Virus record (IMG/VR): IMGVR_UViG_3300027970_000072 | Location: 1-37,311 of that record | DNA from: a virus | Length of the DNA: 37,311 nt | Direction: 5' to 3' (one strand) | Shown: positions 36,190 through 37,311 of the stretch, in pieces | Numbering within the stretch: the stretch's first letter is position 1 | Layout: each line of letters begins with the position of its first letter | Program-made: the position numbers and the translations under genes | The notes under the pieces: generated by a model | What the model was told of the DNA's origin: nothing | Seen by the model: the letters and a program-made list of their open reading frames with translations, nothing else | Databases searched by the model: none

Positions 36190-36696
36190 TTAATTACTTA
36201 CTTTTAAGAATTCTGTTCTAATTCCTGTTCCAACCCCACAAAAACCGGCGACTATTATGTATGAATCCACTGTCCAATTTAGTGCGACGGTAGATAAAAC
36301 AAAAGTCGCCGACGCAAAATCCGCGTCAAGTCCATTTGCTACCCCATAAATTTTAGAACCATTTCCTGTCCCGTCTGCAACAATTATCGATAACCTTCTA
36401 TTTTGACCGTAAAATTTACTTGTGTTATTTAGTGACCTTGTGGTTAATTGTATCGGTGTTGTCAAATCATCGGTTTCGTTCCAGTATAAATTTGTTGTGT
36501 TGGTCGATGTTGTAGAACCTGTTAGTCTATATTGCCATTCTATATGTAAGATATCACCAGCAGTAAAAGTATTTGCAGGAACATAAACAGATGTAATTTT
36601 AGTTGTTGACGCCGCATTGACAACGGAACTTGGCATTCCGTTTGTTAAAACAACTTGTTTATTATTATAAAAATTAAATCCGTTAATTTTACTCAT
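36190..36696 (-). CDS. Fibre-tip or receptor-binding-like protein, tandem paralog 3 (168 aa)
   Basis: It starts MSKINGFNFYNN and has YVPANTFTAGDIL, NLYWNETDDLTTPIQL, RRLSIIVADGTGNGS and NWTVDSYIIVAG. Its C-terminus (RTEFLKVSN) differs from the CQWI ends of paralogs 1 and 2. It starts 4 bases after the fibre-like gene at 36701, so the two are probably translated together. It is likely a beta sandwich on the virion surface. Host recognition is inferred only. Confidence 0.5.
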   Translation of the reverse strand: MSKINGFNFYNNKQVVLTNGMPSSVVNAASTTKITSVYVPANTFTAGDILHIEWQYRLTGSTTSTNTTNLYWNETDDLTTPIQLTTRSLNNTSKFYGQNRRLSIIVADGTGNGSKIYGVANGLDADFASATFVLSTVALNWTVDSYIIVAGFCGVGTGIRTEFLKVSN

Positions 36697-36700
36697 ATAA

Positions 36701-37311
36701 TTAAATTTCTACCCATGTATTATCAGGACTAAAATAGATAATTTCATTTGTTCCGTCTATACTATAACCGATTATTCTAATCACATCACCACTACCTGAT
36801 GGTGCTGTTGTTGTTACTCCTCCTCCTGCGGTTGTTGAAACATATACAATATCACCTGTAGTTGTTGAAAATCCTGAATTTATAATATATCCTCTAACTA
36901 ACATACCCTCAGACGGGGAAGAACCAAGAGCAAATGCTAACATTCCTGTTGAGGACGATGTTGAATCGGCATCAGCTGCCGACCAACCACCTAAGGCGTC
37001 CAAATAATATAAATCCCCTGCCGTTAATGTACCACTACCAAATGTTACAATATCACCATAACCACTAACAGAAGAAGTTAATTCAGCTGTTGGGTCATGA
37101 ACAAATCTATAATCTCCAAGAACGTCGAGCTTTGTGGATGGTGAAATACCAATTCCTACCGCATCATTTGTGGCACTAACACTGAGAAGGTTGGCATCGG
37201 ACCCTCCCTTGATGAGGAAGTCCGATGATGAGTTTTGTGAATCATTAAAAATTGAAGAGCCTTGCGAAGTTATGATTGCATAGTTGCTACCACCATCTTT
37301 TGTCTCTACCT
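36701..37311 (-). CDS. Tail-fibre-like protein, C-terminal part (cut by window edge)
   Basis: The frame is open from 36701 to the window edge with no stop, so the gene begins outside the window. A TTG at 37003 would be a false start, because coding sequence of normal quality continues upstream of it. The upstream part includes SSDFLIKGGSDANLLSVSA followed by DAVGIGISPSTKLDVLGDY, the V-G-I-G-x-S-P-x-x-K-L-x-V motif common in long phage tail fibres. The C-terminus is beta-rich (GMLVRGYIINSGFSTTTGDI, VIRIIGYSIDGTNEIIYFSP) and ends NTWVEI. Probably a long fibre or fibre adaptor. Confidence 0.7.
   Translation of the reverse strand, partial: VETKDGGSNYAIITSQGSSIFNDSQNSSSDFLIKGGSDANLLSVSATNDAVGIGISPSTKLDVLGDYRFVHDPTAELTSSVSGYGDIVTFGSGTLTAGDLYYLDALGGWSAADADSTSSSTGMLAFALGSSPSEGMLVRGYIINSGFSTTTGDIVYVSTTAGGGVTTTAPSGSGDVIRIIGYSIDGTNEIIYFSPDNTWVEI

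Noticed and set aside
34893-36696. Diversity-generating retroelement acting on the paralogs
   Set aside because: No reverse transcriptase and no near-identical template/variable repeat pair is visible in the window.
37001-37003. TTG as start codon of the gene ending at 36701
   Set aside because: The frame continues without a stop to the window edge and encodes a recognisable fibre motif upstream of the TTG.

Overview
The window is a block of contractile-tail (T4-type myovirus) structural genes from a large, AT-rich bacteriophage. Every gene I can support lies on the minus strand, so transcription runs from the right end (37311) to the left end (1). Genes are almost end to end, many with 1-14 base overlaps, and no gene-free stretch is longer than about 70 bases. 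None of the gene starts I inspected has a Shine-Dalgarno motif. They are preceded instead by A/T tracts, and a TAnnTTTG-type promoter element sits before the gp25-like gene. Together these suggest a Bacteroidota host, but the host is an inference and not proven.

Layout in transcription order. (1) 37311-34893: the 3' part of a tail-fibre-like gene, then three small paralogous proteins that begin M-x-K-I-x-G-F-N, with an unrelated 87-residue ORF between two of them. This stretch has no GATC tetramer, while the rest of the window is rich in GATC. (2) 34854-30937: one 1305-residue protein joining a GT4 glycosyltransferase, a second GT-A-like domain, an O-heptosyltransferase-like domain with a four-Cys cluster, and a methyltransferase. 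Weak terminator-like hairpins lie on both sides of it. (3) 30889-28495: six small ORFs of unknown function. (4) 28469-21204: hub, tube and spike genes: a tube-like protein interrupted by an intein-like Hint domain, a gp53/LysM-like protein, a gp27/gpD-like hub, a second large tube- or hub-associated protein, a gp5/gpV-like spike and a small unknown. (5) 21173-19998: a four-domain ribosomal protein S1 homologue. (6) 19964-15331: a pentapeptide-repeat protein, a neck-like protein, the gp25-like and gp6-like wedge proteins and an 82-residue ORF. (7) 15329-1: a gp7/gpI-like wedge protein of 1271 residues with collagen and PKD-like parts, a small fibre protein, three very large tail or baseplate proteins (689, 1207 and 1602 residues) and the start of a collagen-like fibre protein cut by the window edge.

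The order tube, LysM protein, hub, spike, gp25, gp6, then fibres is the usual order of contractile injection machines, and this supports several assignments where similarity alone is weak. The features least explained by standard tail biology are the fused glycosylation enzyme, the intein-like insertion in a virion protein, the S1 protein inside the tail operon, and the abrupt loss of GATC at about 34.8 kb. Head, terminase, portal, sheath, replication and lysis genes are not visible here, and I found no tRNA, rRNA, CRISPR array or insertion sequence.
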